From JBBITW01 sp037440525 (GTDB taxonomy: Bacteria > Desulfobacterota > BSN033 > UBA1163): 32,253 nt of DNA. Below are positions 26,014-32,253 of this stretch, in pieces. The first letter of the stretch is position 1. Each line of letters opens with the position of its first letter. The DNA is taken from assembly GCA_037440525.1 (NCBI GenBank), contig JBBITW010000015.1, positions 1 through 32,253 on the forward strand, written 5' to 3'. A model generated the notes under the pieces. It saw only the letters and a list, made by a program, of their open reading frames with translations. It ran no database searches and was not told the origin of the DNA. The position numbers were made by a program, and so were the translations under genes.

Positions 26014-26160
26014 GGATTCGAGGATTCAAGTGTTAATTTTCTAAGGATTTTATGTTAGGCGGAACTGATAATGAAGCCATTATTATCTTTGATATTAGTC
26101 CATATCTTTTTTTCTCTTGAATCCTTGAATCCATATCATCTTAGCAACTTTTTGGAGATC
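26014..26160. repeat. Repeat family C between hemB and ahbD
   Basis: GGATTCGAGGATTCAAG (26014-26030) and CTTGAATCCTTGAATCC (26116-26132) are inverted repeats with one mismatch. The right end continues with TATCATCTTAGCAACTTTTT (26134-26153), which recurs in direct orientation at 27224-27243 on the other side of hemB. The segment fills nearly the whole hemB-ahbD spacer and holds no gene. Confidence 0.6.
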
Positions 26161-27130
26161 ATCCTAATTTTTTTGCTGCTTCCTTTGCAAAATAGGTCAA
26201 TATAATATCAGCACCAGCCCTTTTTATGGAGGTTAAAGATTCCATCATAACCTGATCTCCATCTACCCATCCCAGTTGATCGGCAGCCTTTATAAGTGCA
26301 AATTCCCCGCTGACATTATAAGCTGCAACTGGAATATTGAATCTATTTTTTACTCTATATATGATATCAAGATATGGAAGAGCAGGTTTAACCATTATTA
26401 TATCTGCACCTTCTTCAATATCGAGCTCTACTTCCCTGAGGGCCTCATCCCCATTGGCTGGGTCCATCTGATAAGATTTGCGGTCGCCGAATTGGGGCTT
26501 CGATTCCGCGGCAACACGAAAAGGACCATAAAAACTTGATGCATATTTTGCCGAATATGAGAGGATTGGTATTTCTTTAAACTGATTCTCATCAAGTGTC
26601 TTTCTTATTGCCCCAATCCTTCCATCCATCATATCAGAAGGGGCAACCATATCTGCTCCTGCCCTGACATGGGATAGGGCCTGTCGGGAGAGAAGCTCCA
26701 GGGTTTCGTCATTTAACACCTCTCCATTCTTAACCACTCCGCAATGGCCATGGCTTGTATATTCACAGAGGCAAACATCAGTAATCACAAGTATACCATC
26801 AACCTTTTCCTTTATCTCCCTCACTGCCCTCTGAATAATCCCATTATCGGAATATGCCTCAGAACCCAGCTCATCCTTTTTTTCAGGGATTCCAAAAAGT
26901 ATCACTCCGAGGATTCCCAGGGATTTTGCCTCCTTTACTTCTTCGGTCAAGAGGTCAATGGATAGCTGGAAGTGTCCGGGCATTGAGGAGATGGGTTGTT
27001 TAATACCTTTCCCCGGACGGACAAAGAGTGGAAGGATCAAGTCATCTGGCGTCAGGGATGTTTCACGGATGATTTTTCGAAAAAGTTCATTCCTTCTTAA
27101 TCTTCTTGGCCTGTATTGGGGAAACCGCAT
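26159..27130 (-). CDS. hemB: Delta-aminolevulinic acid dehydratase (porphobilinogen synthase)
   Basis: HemB joins two 5-aminolevulinate molecules into porphobilinogen, an early step for siroheme, heme and cobamides. The 323 residues are full length. Zinc-type cysteines are visible (Cys120, Cys122, Cys130 in DVCLCEYTSHGHCG), so it is a Zn-dependent form. The Schiff-base lysines are Lys195 (SYSAKYAS) and Lys248 (IMVKPALPY), and the family signature GADIIMVKPALPYLD is intact. An AAGGAGG site lies 5 nt before the ATG. Confidence 0.97.
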   Translation of the reverse strand: MRFPQYRPRRLRRNELFRKIIRETSLTPDDLILPLFVRPGKGIKQPISSMPGHFQLSIDLLTEEVKEAKSLGILGVILFGIPEKKDELGSEAYSDNGIIQRAVREIKEKVDGILVITDVCLCEYTSHGHCGVVKNGEVLNDETLELLSRQALSHVRAGADMVAPSDMMDGRIGAIRKTLDENQFKEIPILSYSAKYASSFYGPFRVAAESKPQFGDRKSYQMDPANGDEALREVELDIEEGADIIMVKPALPYLDIIYRVKNRFNIPVAAYNVSGEFALIKAADQLGWVDGDQVMMESLTSIKRAGADIILTYFAKEAAKKLG

Positions 27131-27163
27131 AAAGCCTCCTTATAATTATATCATATTCAAATG

Positions 27164-27249
27164 GATTCAGGGATTTTAGGGTTCAAGGGGTTATGGTTTT
27201 TAAAGCATTTTCCCTTAAATCCCTATCATCTTAGCAACTTTTTTTGAGA
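27164..27249. repeat. Repeat family C upstream of hemB
   Basis: The segment starts with GATTCAGGGATTTTAGGGTT and ends with CCCTATCATCTTAGCAACTT followed by TTTTTGAGAT (27221-27250), nearly identical to 26131-26159. hemB is thus bracketed by direct repeats of about 30 bp. The gap from 27250 to 27470 shows A+T-rich sequence in which I recognise no gene. Confidence 0.55.
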
Positions 27250-27470
27250 TATTTTTATAATTTTAACCTAAATCTAAAAAATTTTCTTTATCGATTTCTT
27301 CATATAATATTTCAGGTATATAGAAGGGTTAACTGATTACTTTATTGATACAAAAAGCTCAGAAAGTAAGGGTTTCTTTTCAGAGATTAAATTGAATTCT
27401 AAGAATTATTTCAATCCTCGCAATTTAGGATATGACTATTTCTACAACATTTCTTAATAAATGTCTATAA

Positions 27471-27610
27471 AATATGGCACTATTGGTTAATACCCTGAAA
27501 ATGCCTGATTTTCTTTGAAGCGATTGTAAGCAATTTAACTTCTCAATGTCCGCATTCGAAGGGTTTGGAGCCCCACCTCTTCAGTCATTTCAGGACTTTT
27601 TCAGAATTCC
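27471..27610. repeat. Repeat family A, inverted partial copy
   Basis: The segment is the reverse complement of about 16715-16850. Shared landmarks are GGTTAATACCCTGAAA, TTTGAAGCGATTGTAAGCAA, CAATGTCCGCATTCGAAGGG, and the outer end CAGGACTTTTTCAGA. The left arm that would complete the palindrome is missing. It therefore shows that the long middle section of the 16.7-kb copy belongs to the element and is not a local accident. Confidence 0.75.
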
Positions 27611-27664
27611 CCACATTTTAACTTGACTAAGATATAATTAATATGAAAGAATTTATTATTATCT

Positions 27665-27866
27665 AAGTTGAGCGATTCTTTTGAAAGAAACCTGTAGCCG
27701 CAGGCTTTAGCCTGCGCCAAAAAAACACCCATTGAGTGATGATCAAGTCGCCTTTGGCGGTAGGCCAAAACCCTCGCACTTGAAGGGTGCGGCTACATTA
27801 TAAAAAATATCGCTCAATTTAGGTATTATTTGAATTGAGCGATTCAAGATTAATTTAGATATAAAC
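27665..27866. repeat. Repeat family B element, copy 2
   Basis: The core is bounded by AAGTTGAGCGATTC (27665-27678) and ATCGCTCAATTTA (27809-27821), with a third AATTGAGCGATTCAAG at 27834-27849. Inside are nested inverted repeats: GTAGCCGCA (27694-27702) with TGCGGCTAC (27788-27796), and CGCAGGCT/AGCCTGCG (27699-27716), plus GCCTTTGGCGG. The unit could form a large cruciform or RNA hairpin. It lies immediately upstream of a lipoprotein gene, as copy 1 does. Confidence 0.6.
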
Positions 27867-27892
27867 CATTGTTCACGGAAAAGGGGGATAAT

Positions 27893-28513
27893 ATGAAGTT
27901 TCATCGATGCCTCATTCTTATTACTTCAATTTTTTTTATTTTGAGCTGTGCCAAAACAGGAACTTACTTGATCCCTATTCAATATCAACCAAAAGGAGAA
28001 TTTCCTTCCCTTCGAGATAAGATCGGTCCCTCCATAGGGATTGCGCCTTTTAAGGATGAGAGGCCTGATAGATTATATATTGGAATGCACACACCTCTAC
28101 AGGGGGTTTCAAGTTATTTTAAAAGTGAGCCATTCCCATTAGAAAGGGCAATAATGGATTCTATATCAAAGGCAGTCTCTCGCTCCGGGTTGAAGGCTAT
28201 TACGATTGAGAAATGGGATGGTAAACCAGAATCTTTAAAAAGGATCGAGGCTGATTCTGTGCTGATGGTTGAGATCAAAAGGTTCTGGACAGAAGGAAAG
28301 GCAGCTCCCTTCCGCACAGGTGTAAAGACATCGGTTCATTTCCTTATCCATTTAGGGGTCAAAAGGGAGGTTAAGGTTTTTACGAGAAATGTGGAGGTAG
28401 AAAAGGAGGTGACCCTGACAAGACTAACACCCGAAAAGATTGAGGAGATTGTTAATAAAATTATAAGTGATATTTTCGATTCTTTCTTTTCCAACCCTTA
28501 TGAAGGTCAGTGA
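27893..28513 (+). CDS. Putative lipoprotein of unknown function (YajG-like)
   Basis: The 206-residue protein starts at the ATG at 27893, preceded by AAGGGGGA; an ATG at 27869 would add eight residues and spoil the signal peptide. The lipobox ends at Cys19 (FILSC). The mature part contains GIAPFKDERPDRLYIG, then an alpha/beta region with DSVLMVEIKRFWTEG and a C-terminal helix; the pattern 'APFxDxR' and the length recall the YajG and similar outer-membrane lipoprotein families, but this is a weak resemblance. It begins a gene run with the lapA-like, brkB-like and pyk genes. Confidence 0.8.
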   Translation: MKFHRCLILITSIFFILSCAKTGTYLIPIQYQPKGEFPSLRDKIGPSIGIAPFKDERPDRLYIGMHTPLQGVSSYFKSEPFPLERAIMDSISKAVSRSGLKAITIEKWDGKPESLKRIEADSVLMVEIKRFWTEGKAAPFRTGVKTSVHFLIHLGVKREVKVFTRNVEVEKEVTLTRLTPEKIEEIVNKIISDIFDSFFSNPYEGQ

Positions 28514-28521
28514 GGGTTTGT

Positions 28522-28553
28522 CCTAATCTTCTCACCTATAGGGAGAAGTTAGG
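28522..28553 (+). promoter_or_regulatory. Intercistronic stem-loop
   Basis: CCTAATCTTCTC and GAGAAGTTAGG pair with one bulged base across an 8-10 nt loop in the 73-bp spacer between the lipoprotein and the LapA-like gene. No T run follows, so it is more likely a processing or stability hairpin than a terminator. Confidence 0.4.
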
Positions 28554-28586
28554 GGAGATTAGGAATCATAAGATCAGGAGGGGAAT

Positions 28587-28841
28587 ATGCAGATATTTTT
28601 TTATGTTGCATTTTTAATTGCTGTAGGAATCGCAATATTTTCTGTTCAAAATTCTGATGCGCCAAGGGTCATAATCCGTTTCTTGATATGGAGATTTGAA
28701 ACTTCCCTGGTTTATACCATTTTGGGATCGATTGGTTTGGGGATCTTTTTTACTCTACTTTTATGGGTTCCAAGGGCTATAAGGAATTCCTTAAAGGGGA
28801 GGATTTCGCGTGAGAGCCCATCTACGCAGGACATCCAATGA
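28587..28841 (+). CDS. LapA-like (DUF1049) small membrane protein
   Basis: The 84-residue protein has two membrane segments (about 1-20 and 42-64) separated by the family's typical FSVQNSDAPRVIIRFLIW, i.e. 'xxNxxxVxxxFL'. E. coli LapA acts with LapB in lipopolysaccharide assembly control, but many homologues are uncharacterised. An AGGAGGGG site precedes the ATG. The stop overlaps the next start by 4 nt (ATGA). Confidence 0.75.
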   Translation: MQIFFYVAFLIAVGIAIFSVQNSDAPRVIIRFLIWRFETSLVYTILGSIGLGIFFTLLLWVPRAIRNSLKGRISRESPSTQDIQ

Positions 28842-29674
28842 AATTGAAGAAGGGTATTTTAGGGAAACTGCGATTTTTATGGATTTCGGTAAAAAAATTT
28901 GATAGCGATCACGGTTTCTTTCTATCTGCCGGAATTGCATTCAACCTGATTATCTGTTTGATCCCCTTTATTTTATTACTTCTCTCAATTGCAGGGGCTT
29001 ACCTTTATACAGATCGGGAGGTATTGAGACAAATCAGACATTTCTTAGAAAATGCACTCCCTTCACTTGACCCGAGGATTATGAAGAACATTATGAGAAT
29101 CGTTCATGATCGTAATATTGTGGGAGTTTTAGGTATCGGTGGTTTGATATGGACATCCACCTGGTTTTTTAGTTCTTTAAGAACTGCCATCAACATAGTC
29201 TTCAATACTGATAGAAACAGAAGTGTATTGCGAGGGAAGGCAATAGACCTACTTATGATCATTCTGGCAAGTATATTTTTTCTTGCAAGCATGTTCCTTA
29301 CATCAGCGATTACTTTCATTCAAGGTTATCATTTAAAAATCTTATTTGAAATCGGACCTATTTTAAAATTCATCCTCAGGTATTTCGTCCCTTTCTTCTT
29401 CACCTTTTGTATGGCCTTTCTAATTTATAAGGTTATTCCAAATAGAAAGATTCACTTCAGTGTAGCCCTTCGCTCCGCCCTCTTTACGAGCATTATGTGG
29501 GAAATGGCAAAACAGATTTTTGGATGGTATATTCTCCACCTTGGAAGATTTTCTATGATCTATGGCTCCCTGAGCACACTTGTCATCTTCTTCCTCTGGG
29601 TCTATTACTCTTCCATCATCCTTATCCTTGGAGGAGAGGTTACCTGTTTGATGGAGAGGAGGAAAGGAGTATGA
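28838..29674 (+). CDS. YihY/virulence factor BrkB family inner-membrane protein
   Basis: The 278-residue integral membrane protein has six or so hydrophobic segments. Family features are FLSAGIAFNLIICLIPFILLLLS near the N-terminus (in the usual 'AAALAYYALLSLFPLLL' position), GVLGIGGLIWTSTWFFSSLRTAINIVFN, and the C-terminal YGSLSTLVIFFLWVYYSSIILILGGEV. Function in the family is not settled, although it was once called ribonuclease BN in error. Its stop TGA overlaps the ATG of pyk. Confidence 0.9.
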   Translation: MKLKKGILGKLRFLWISVKKFDSDHGFFLSAGIAFNLIICLIPFILLLLSIAGAYLYTDREVLRQIRHFLENALPSLDPRIMKNIMRIVHDRNIVGVLGIGGLIWTSTWFFSSLRTAINIVFNTDRNRSVLRGKAIDLLMIILASIFFLASMFLTSAITFIQGYHLKILFEIGPILKFILRYFVPFFFTFCMAFLIYKVIPNRKIHFSVALRSALFTSIMWEMAKQIFGWYILHLGRFSMIYGSLSTLVIFFLWVYYSSIILILGGEVTCLMERRKGV

Positions 29675-31098
29675 GTTTAATTGCCAAAAGGAAGACAAAG
29701 ATTGTTTGCACAATTGGCCCGTCAAGCCAATCATCCCGAACACTTGAGGCAATGATAAGAGCTGGTATGGATGTAGCCCGACTGAATTTCTCCCATGGGA
29801 CTCATGATGAGCATTTAGAAAAGATCAAAATTATTCGCAAGATTTCAGACGAATTGGGAAAAACTGTTACAATCCTCCAGGATCTTTCAGGCCCAAAGAT
29901 AAGAATTGGTATGGTCAAAGAGGGCGGTATTGAATTGAAAAAGGGAGAGACGTTTTGTCTTACCAATAGAGAAAGGATAGGGGATGAGGATGGCGTCTCG
30001 GTTAATTATCCCTCCCTTCCTGAAGAAGTAAAGCCAGGGGATAGAATTCTCCTCTCAGATGGAACAATTGAACTTAAAGTTATTGAAACCAACGGTAGAG
30101 ATATTAAATGTATCATCAATGTTGGTGGAATTTTAACTTCTTATAAAGGGATTAATGTCCCCACAGGAACAATCCTTGCCCAAGCCTTTACAGAAAAGGA
30201 TCGTGAGGATCTCATTTTTGGAATTAGAAACGGTATTGATATGGTTAGCCTTTCTTATGTAAAAGGGGCATCAGATATCAGAAGGGTTAAGGATTTTTTA
30301 AGCAGGGAGATGATAAATCTACCAATCATAGCAAAAATCGAAAGGAAAGAGGCATTGGAGAATATAGATGAGATCATATCAATCTCAGATGGAATCATGG
30401 TGGCTCGAGGAGATTTGGGGGTTGAGACACCTCTTGAGAAGATTCCCAATGTCCAGAAGATGCTCATCAGAAAGGCCAATCTCCTTGGAAAACCTGTGAT
30501 AACCGCCACTCAGATGCTTAGGTCTATGGTTGATCATACCCAGCCCACAAGAGCAGAGGTGACCGATGTAGTAAATGCCATATATGATGGAACAGATGCA
30601 GTTATGCTATCCGAAGAGACGGCAAGCGGTCAGTTTCCAGTTGAGGCTGTTGAGATGATGAATAAAATTGCCCTCTCTGCGGAGGATGAGTTTCCTTACG
30701 AAAAATTTTTTGGAAGGGAGATTAACGAAGAGGTTAATCTCCCTAAGGCCATAAGCCATGCTGCCTCATTTCTGGCCACAGAGGTAGGAGCCAGGGTGAT
30801 TGTAACACCTACAGAATCGGGAAGTACGGCCCGATGGGTTTCAAGGCTCAGACCAAAGCCGCCTATCCTTGCATTAAGTAGACACCTCTCAACTGTAAGA
30901 AGCCTCAATCTCTGCTGGGGGGTTTATCCTTTTCTCGTTTCTGATTGGAGAGATACGGACGATATGCTTGAGAGGTCGAAGAGGATACCAAAAGAGCTTG
31001 GTATAGTTTCCGAGGGTGATAAGATTATTATTATTGCAGGAGTTCCAATCAGTGTCCCAGGGACAACAAATCTTATTAAGGTTGAGGTATTGGAATAA
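29671..31098 (+). CDS. pyk: Pyruvate kinase
   Basis: Pyruvate kinase converts phosphoenolpyruvate and ADP to pyruvate and ATP. The 475 residues include KTKIVCTIGPSSQ at the start, the ADP/PEP-binding RLNFSHG (37-43), the lysine signature IIAKIERKEALENIDEI, MVARGDLGVETPLEKIP, and KPVITATQMLRSM, plus the C-terminal allosteric domain (TESGSTARWVSRLRP). The open frame extends upstream to 29497, but that part lies inside the brkB-like gene; the ATG at 29671 has AGGAGGAAAGGAG before it and fits the family N-terminus. It ends 6 bp from the convergent coiled-coil gene. Confidence 0.97.
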   Translation: MSLIAKRKTKIVCTIGPSSQSSRTLEAMIRAGMDVARLNFSHGTHDEHLEKIKIIRKISDELGKTVTILQDLSGPKIRIGMVKEGGIELKKGETFCLTNRERIGDEDGVSVNYPSLPEEVKPGDRILLSDGTIELKVIETNGRDIKCIINVGGILTSYKGINVPTGTILAQAFTEKDREDLIFGIRNGIDMVSLSYVKGASDIRRVKDFLSREMINLPIIAKIERKEALENIDEIISISDGIMVARGDLGVETPLEKIPNVQKMLIRKANLLGKPVITATQMLRSMVDHTQPTRAEVTDVVNAIYDGTDAVMLSEETASGQFPVEAVEMMNKIALSAEDEFPYEKFFGREINEEVNLPKAISHAASFLATEVGARVIVTPTESGSTARWVSRLRPKPPILALSRHLSTVRSLNLCWGVYPFLVSDWRDTDDMLERSKRIPKELGIVSEGDKIIIIAGVPISVPGTTNLIKVEVLE

Positions 31099-31104
31099 TA
31101 AAAA

Positions 31105-31404
31105 TCAGGGTTTTCCCCTATCGGGATATTGTTTACTTTTCTTCCGCTCTTCAAGAAGGAGTCGGCGAAGGGTTCTTAGGTCATTGAGGATCCGACTGCT
31201 TATGCTCATATGATTACTAAGTTTTATTAATTTATCGGAGACAAGTTTGAGGGCCCTCTTTTGACGTTCCAAGCCATCGTGTTCCGCCCTTTTAATATCC
31301 TCCTCTACATCACGCCTTGACTCTTCAATTGCTTCGATCAAAAGTTCCACGTATTGCTTTGCACTTTCAATACTGTCAAATGGAGTCTCAGGCTTATAGC
31401 TCAC
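31105..31404 (-). CDS. Hypothetical coiled-coil protein
   Basis: The 99-residue protein is not one that I recognise. It is highly charged and almost all helical: residues about 12-90 show heptad-like spacing of Leu/Ile (KQYVELLIEAIEESRRDVEE, then RALKLVSDKLIKLSNHMSIS). There is no signal peptide or membrane segment, so it is probably cytoplasmic. The start is GTG at 31404 with AGGAGGAGAAG immediately upstream. It follows the sirtuin gene by 11 nt and is likely translated from the same mRNA, so the two may work together. Confidence 0.7.
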   Translation of the reverse strand: MSYKPETPFDSIESAKQYVELLIEAIEESRRDVEEDIKRAEHDGLERQKRALKLVSDKLIKLSNHMSISSRILNDLRTLRRLLLEERKKSKQYPDRGKP

Positions 31405-31415
31405 CTTCTCCTCCT

Positions 31416-32120
31416 TTATTTAATGGCCATCAATATCTTCAGCCTTTCTATTGCCTTTGGGAGGACATCACCGATCTTCTCAAAGAATCTGATACGAGCA
31501 TAACGGTCAAATGGTGTTTCGCCCTGATTGATAATTATCAGGTTTGCACCGTGAATGAGGGCCTCTTTTGGCATGTCTGCCGCAGGTGTTACGACCAGGC
31601 TTGAGCCTACAACAACAAATAGATCACACTTTCTTGAGTGTTCAAAGGATAGCATGAGATCCCTTTCAGGGAGGGACTCTCCAAAATTGACAACACTTCG
31701 AACAAGCGATCCTCCACAATCACACTTTGTCTTTCCGCTTGAACGATCCACAGTCTTTTTGCACCATGTGCACCGAAGCTTTGTTATATTTCCGTGAAGC
31801 TCAGCCAGTAATTCAGGCCTTATCCCTGATTTTAAATGGAGGTTATCTACATTCTGGGAGATTAAAAATTTCAATTTCCCGATTTTTTGTAACTCCACAA
31901 TGGCAAAATGGCCAGCATTTGGTTCAAATTCATCCCATGGTTTGATAGTTGGTTTTGGGGGAAGACCCCTCTCCTGTCGGGTCCACAATCCGTCAGGCCC
32001 TCTGAAGTCCGGAAGGCCTGATTCTGTGCTTATTCCAGCCCCTGTAAAAAAGACAATATATTTTGATTTATACAGGAGCTTTGCAAACTCTTCGATTCTT
32101 TCATCAAGGTCGTTTCTCAT
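31416..32120 (-). CDS. NAD-dependent protein deacylase, Sir2 family
   Basis: Sirtuins remove acyl groups from lysine with NAD. The 234-residue protein has FFTGAGIS (24-31) and GLPDFRGPDGLWT for NAD binding, QNVDNLH (89-95), the catalytic His109 in ELHGN, a zinc site with Cys117, Cys120, Cys133 and Cys135, and VVGSSLVVTPAAD. Cys133-x-Cys135 is a one-residue spacing, unlike the usual two or more. The stretch WTRQERG after the NAD loop and FLISQNVDNLHLKSG with LAELHGN look more like the SIRT6/7 branch than like E. coli CobB. GNAT acetylation by the gene at 2085 is not linked by any evidence here. Confidence 0.93.
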   Translation of the reverse strand: MRNDLDERIEEFAKLLYKSKYIVFFTGAGISTESGLPDFRGPDGLWTRQERGLPPKPTIKPWDEFEPNAGHFAIVELQKIGKLKFLISQNVDNLHLKSGIRPELLAELHGNITKLRCTWCKKTVDRSSGKTKCDCGGSLVRSVVNFGESLPERDLMLSFEHSRKCDLFVVVGSSLVVTPAADMPKEALIHGANLIIINQGETPFDRYARIRFFEKIGDVLPKAIERLKILMAIK

Positions 32121-32253
32121 TGTTGAGGAAAACCTTCATCAATTCTATATTTCATTATAAAACTTTTCAAGGGTTTTATTAAGCCTCAGGAGACTTTTTC
32201 GTAATGCATCACTGAAGCGGGGAATTTAGTGATCTGGCAGGGATGTCTGAGAA

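Noticed and set aside
29497..29670. N-terminal extension of 58 residues on pyruvate kinase
   Set aside because: It lies within the brkB-like gene in another frame, has no family resemblance, and the ATG at 29671 has a strong ribosome site.
32154..32229. Possible C-terminus of a further minus-strand gene (FSDALRKSLLRLNKTLEKFY)
   Set aside because: The peptide looks plausible, but the frame has a stop at once upstream (near 32226-32228) and no start; without sequence beyond the window it cannot be supported. A frame error or decayed gene is possible.
1..32253. CRISPR arrays, tRNA/rRNA genes and transposases
   Set aside because: No regularly spaced direct repeats, no cloverleaf or rRNA-like segment and no transposase motifs were found by reading both strands; short structured RNAs could still be missed without a covariance search.

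Overview
The window looks like the chromosome of an anaerobic bacterium, most likely of the Desulfobacterota/Deltaproteobacteria type. The best evidence is ahbD (heme b synthase of the siroheme-dependent heme route) followed upstream by hemB, together with two TRAP transporters and an ATP-dependent hydantoinase / CoA-ligase gene set. The assignment to a phylum is inference. No rRNA, tRNA, CRISPR array, transposase or integrase was seen.

Layout. (1) 359-2107 (+): a LysM lytic transglycosylase lipoprotein, meeting tail to tail a minus-strand TRAP operon (dctP-dctQ-dctM-GNAT, 5447 back to 2085). (2) 16670 back to 6065 (-): one long, tightly packed operon: a FadR-like regulator, a dihydroorotate/dihydropyrimidine dehydrogenase-like ferredoxin protein, a second TRAP transporter (dctP-dctQ-dctM), a VOC/methylmalonyl-CoA epimerase-like protein, a PaaK-type CoA ligase, HyuB and HyuA. 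It reads as an uptake-and-activation module for an unknown organic acid or cyclic amide. (3) 17154-19784 (+): radA and a PgaB-C-terminal-like glycoside hydrolase. (4) 27130 back to 19793 (-): hemB, then a tightly overlapping set ahbD, sensor kinase, REC-GGDEF protein and polA. (5) 27893-31098 (+): lipoprotein, LapA-like protein, YihY/BrkB membrane protein and pyruvate kinase. (6) 32120 back to 31105 (-): a sirtuin and a small coiled-coil protein.

The most unusual structure is around the catabolic operon of region 2. A decayed copy of the radA promoter and first codons lies at 5794-5960, just beyond hyuA, while the intact radA with the same promoter starts at 17154 on the other side. Palindromic repeat elements sit just upstream of both copies (5546-5660 and 16715-16940). 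The roughly 11-kb operon is therefore bracketed by direct repeats, and hand counts of scattered lines suggest it is richer in G+C than its surroundings. This looks like an old insertion or duplication at the 5' end of radA.

The intergenic spaces also hold at least three families of short palindromic repeats. The two longest spacers (1-358 and 27131-27892) carry the same combination of repeats in front of two lipoprotein genes. Both TRAP operons carry a stem-loop at the dctP-dctQ junction.
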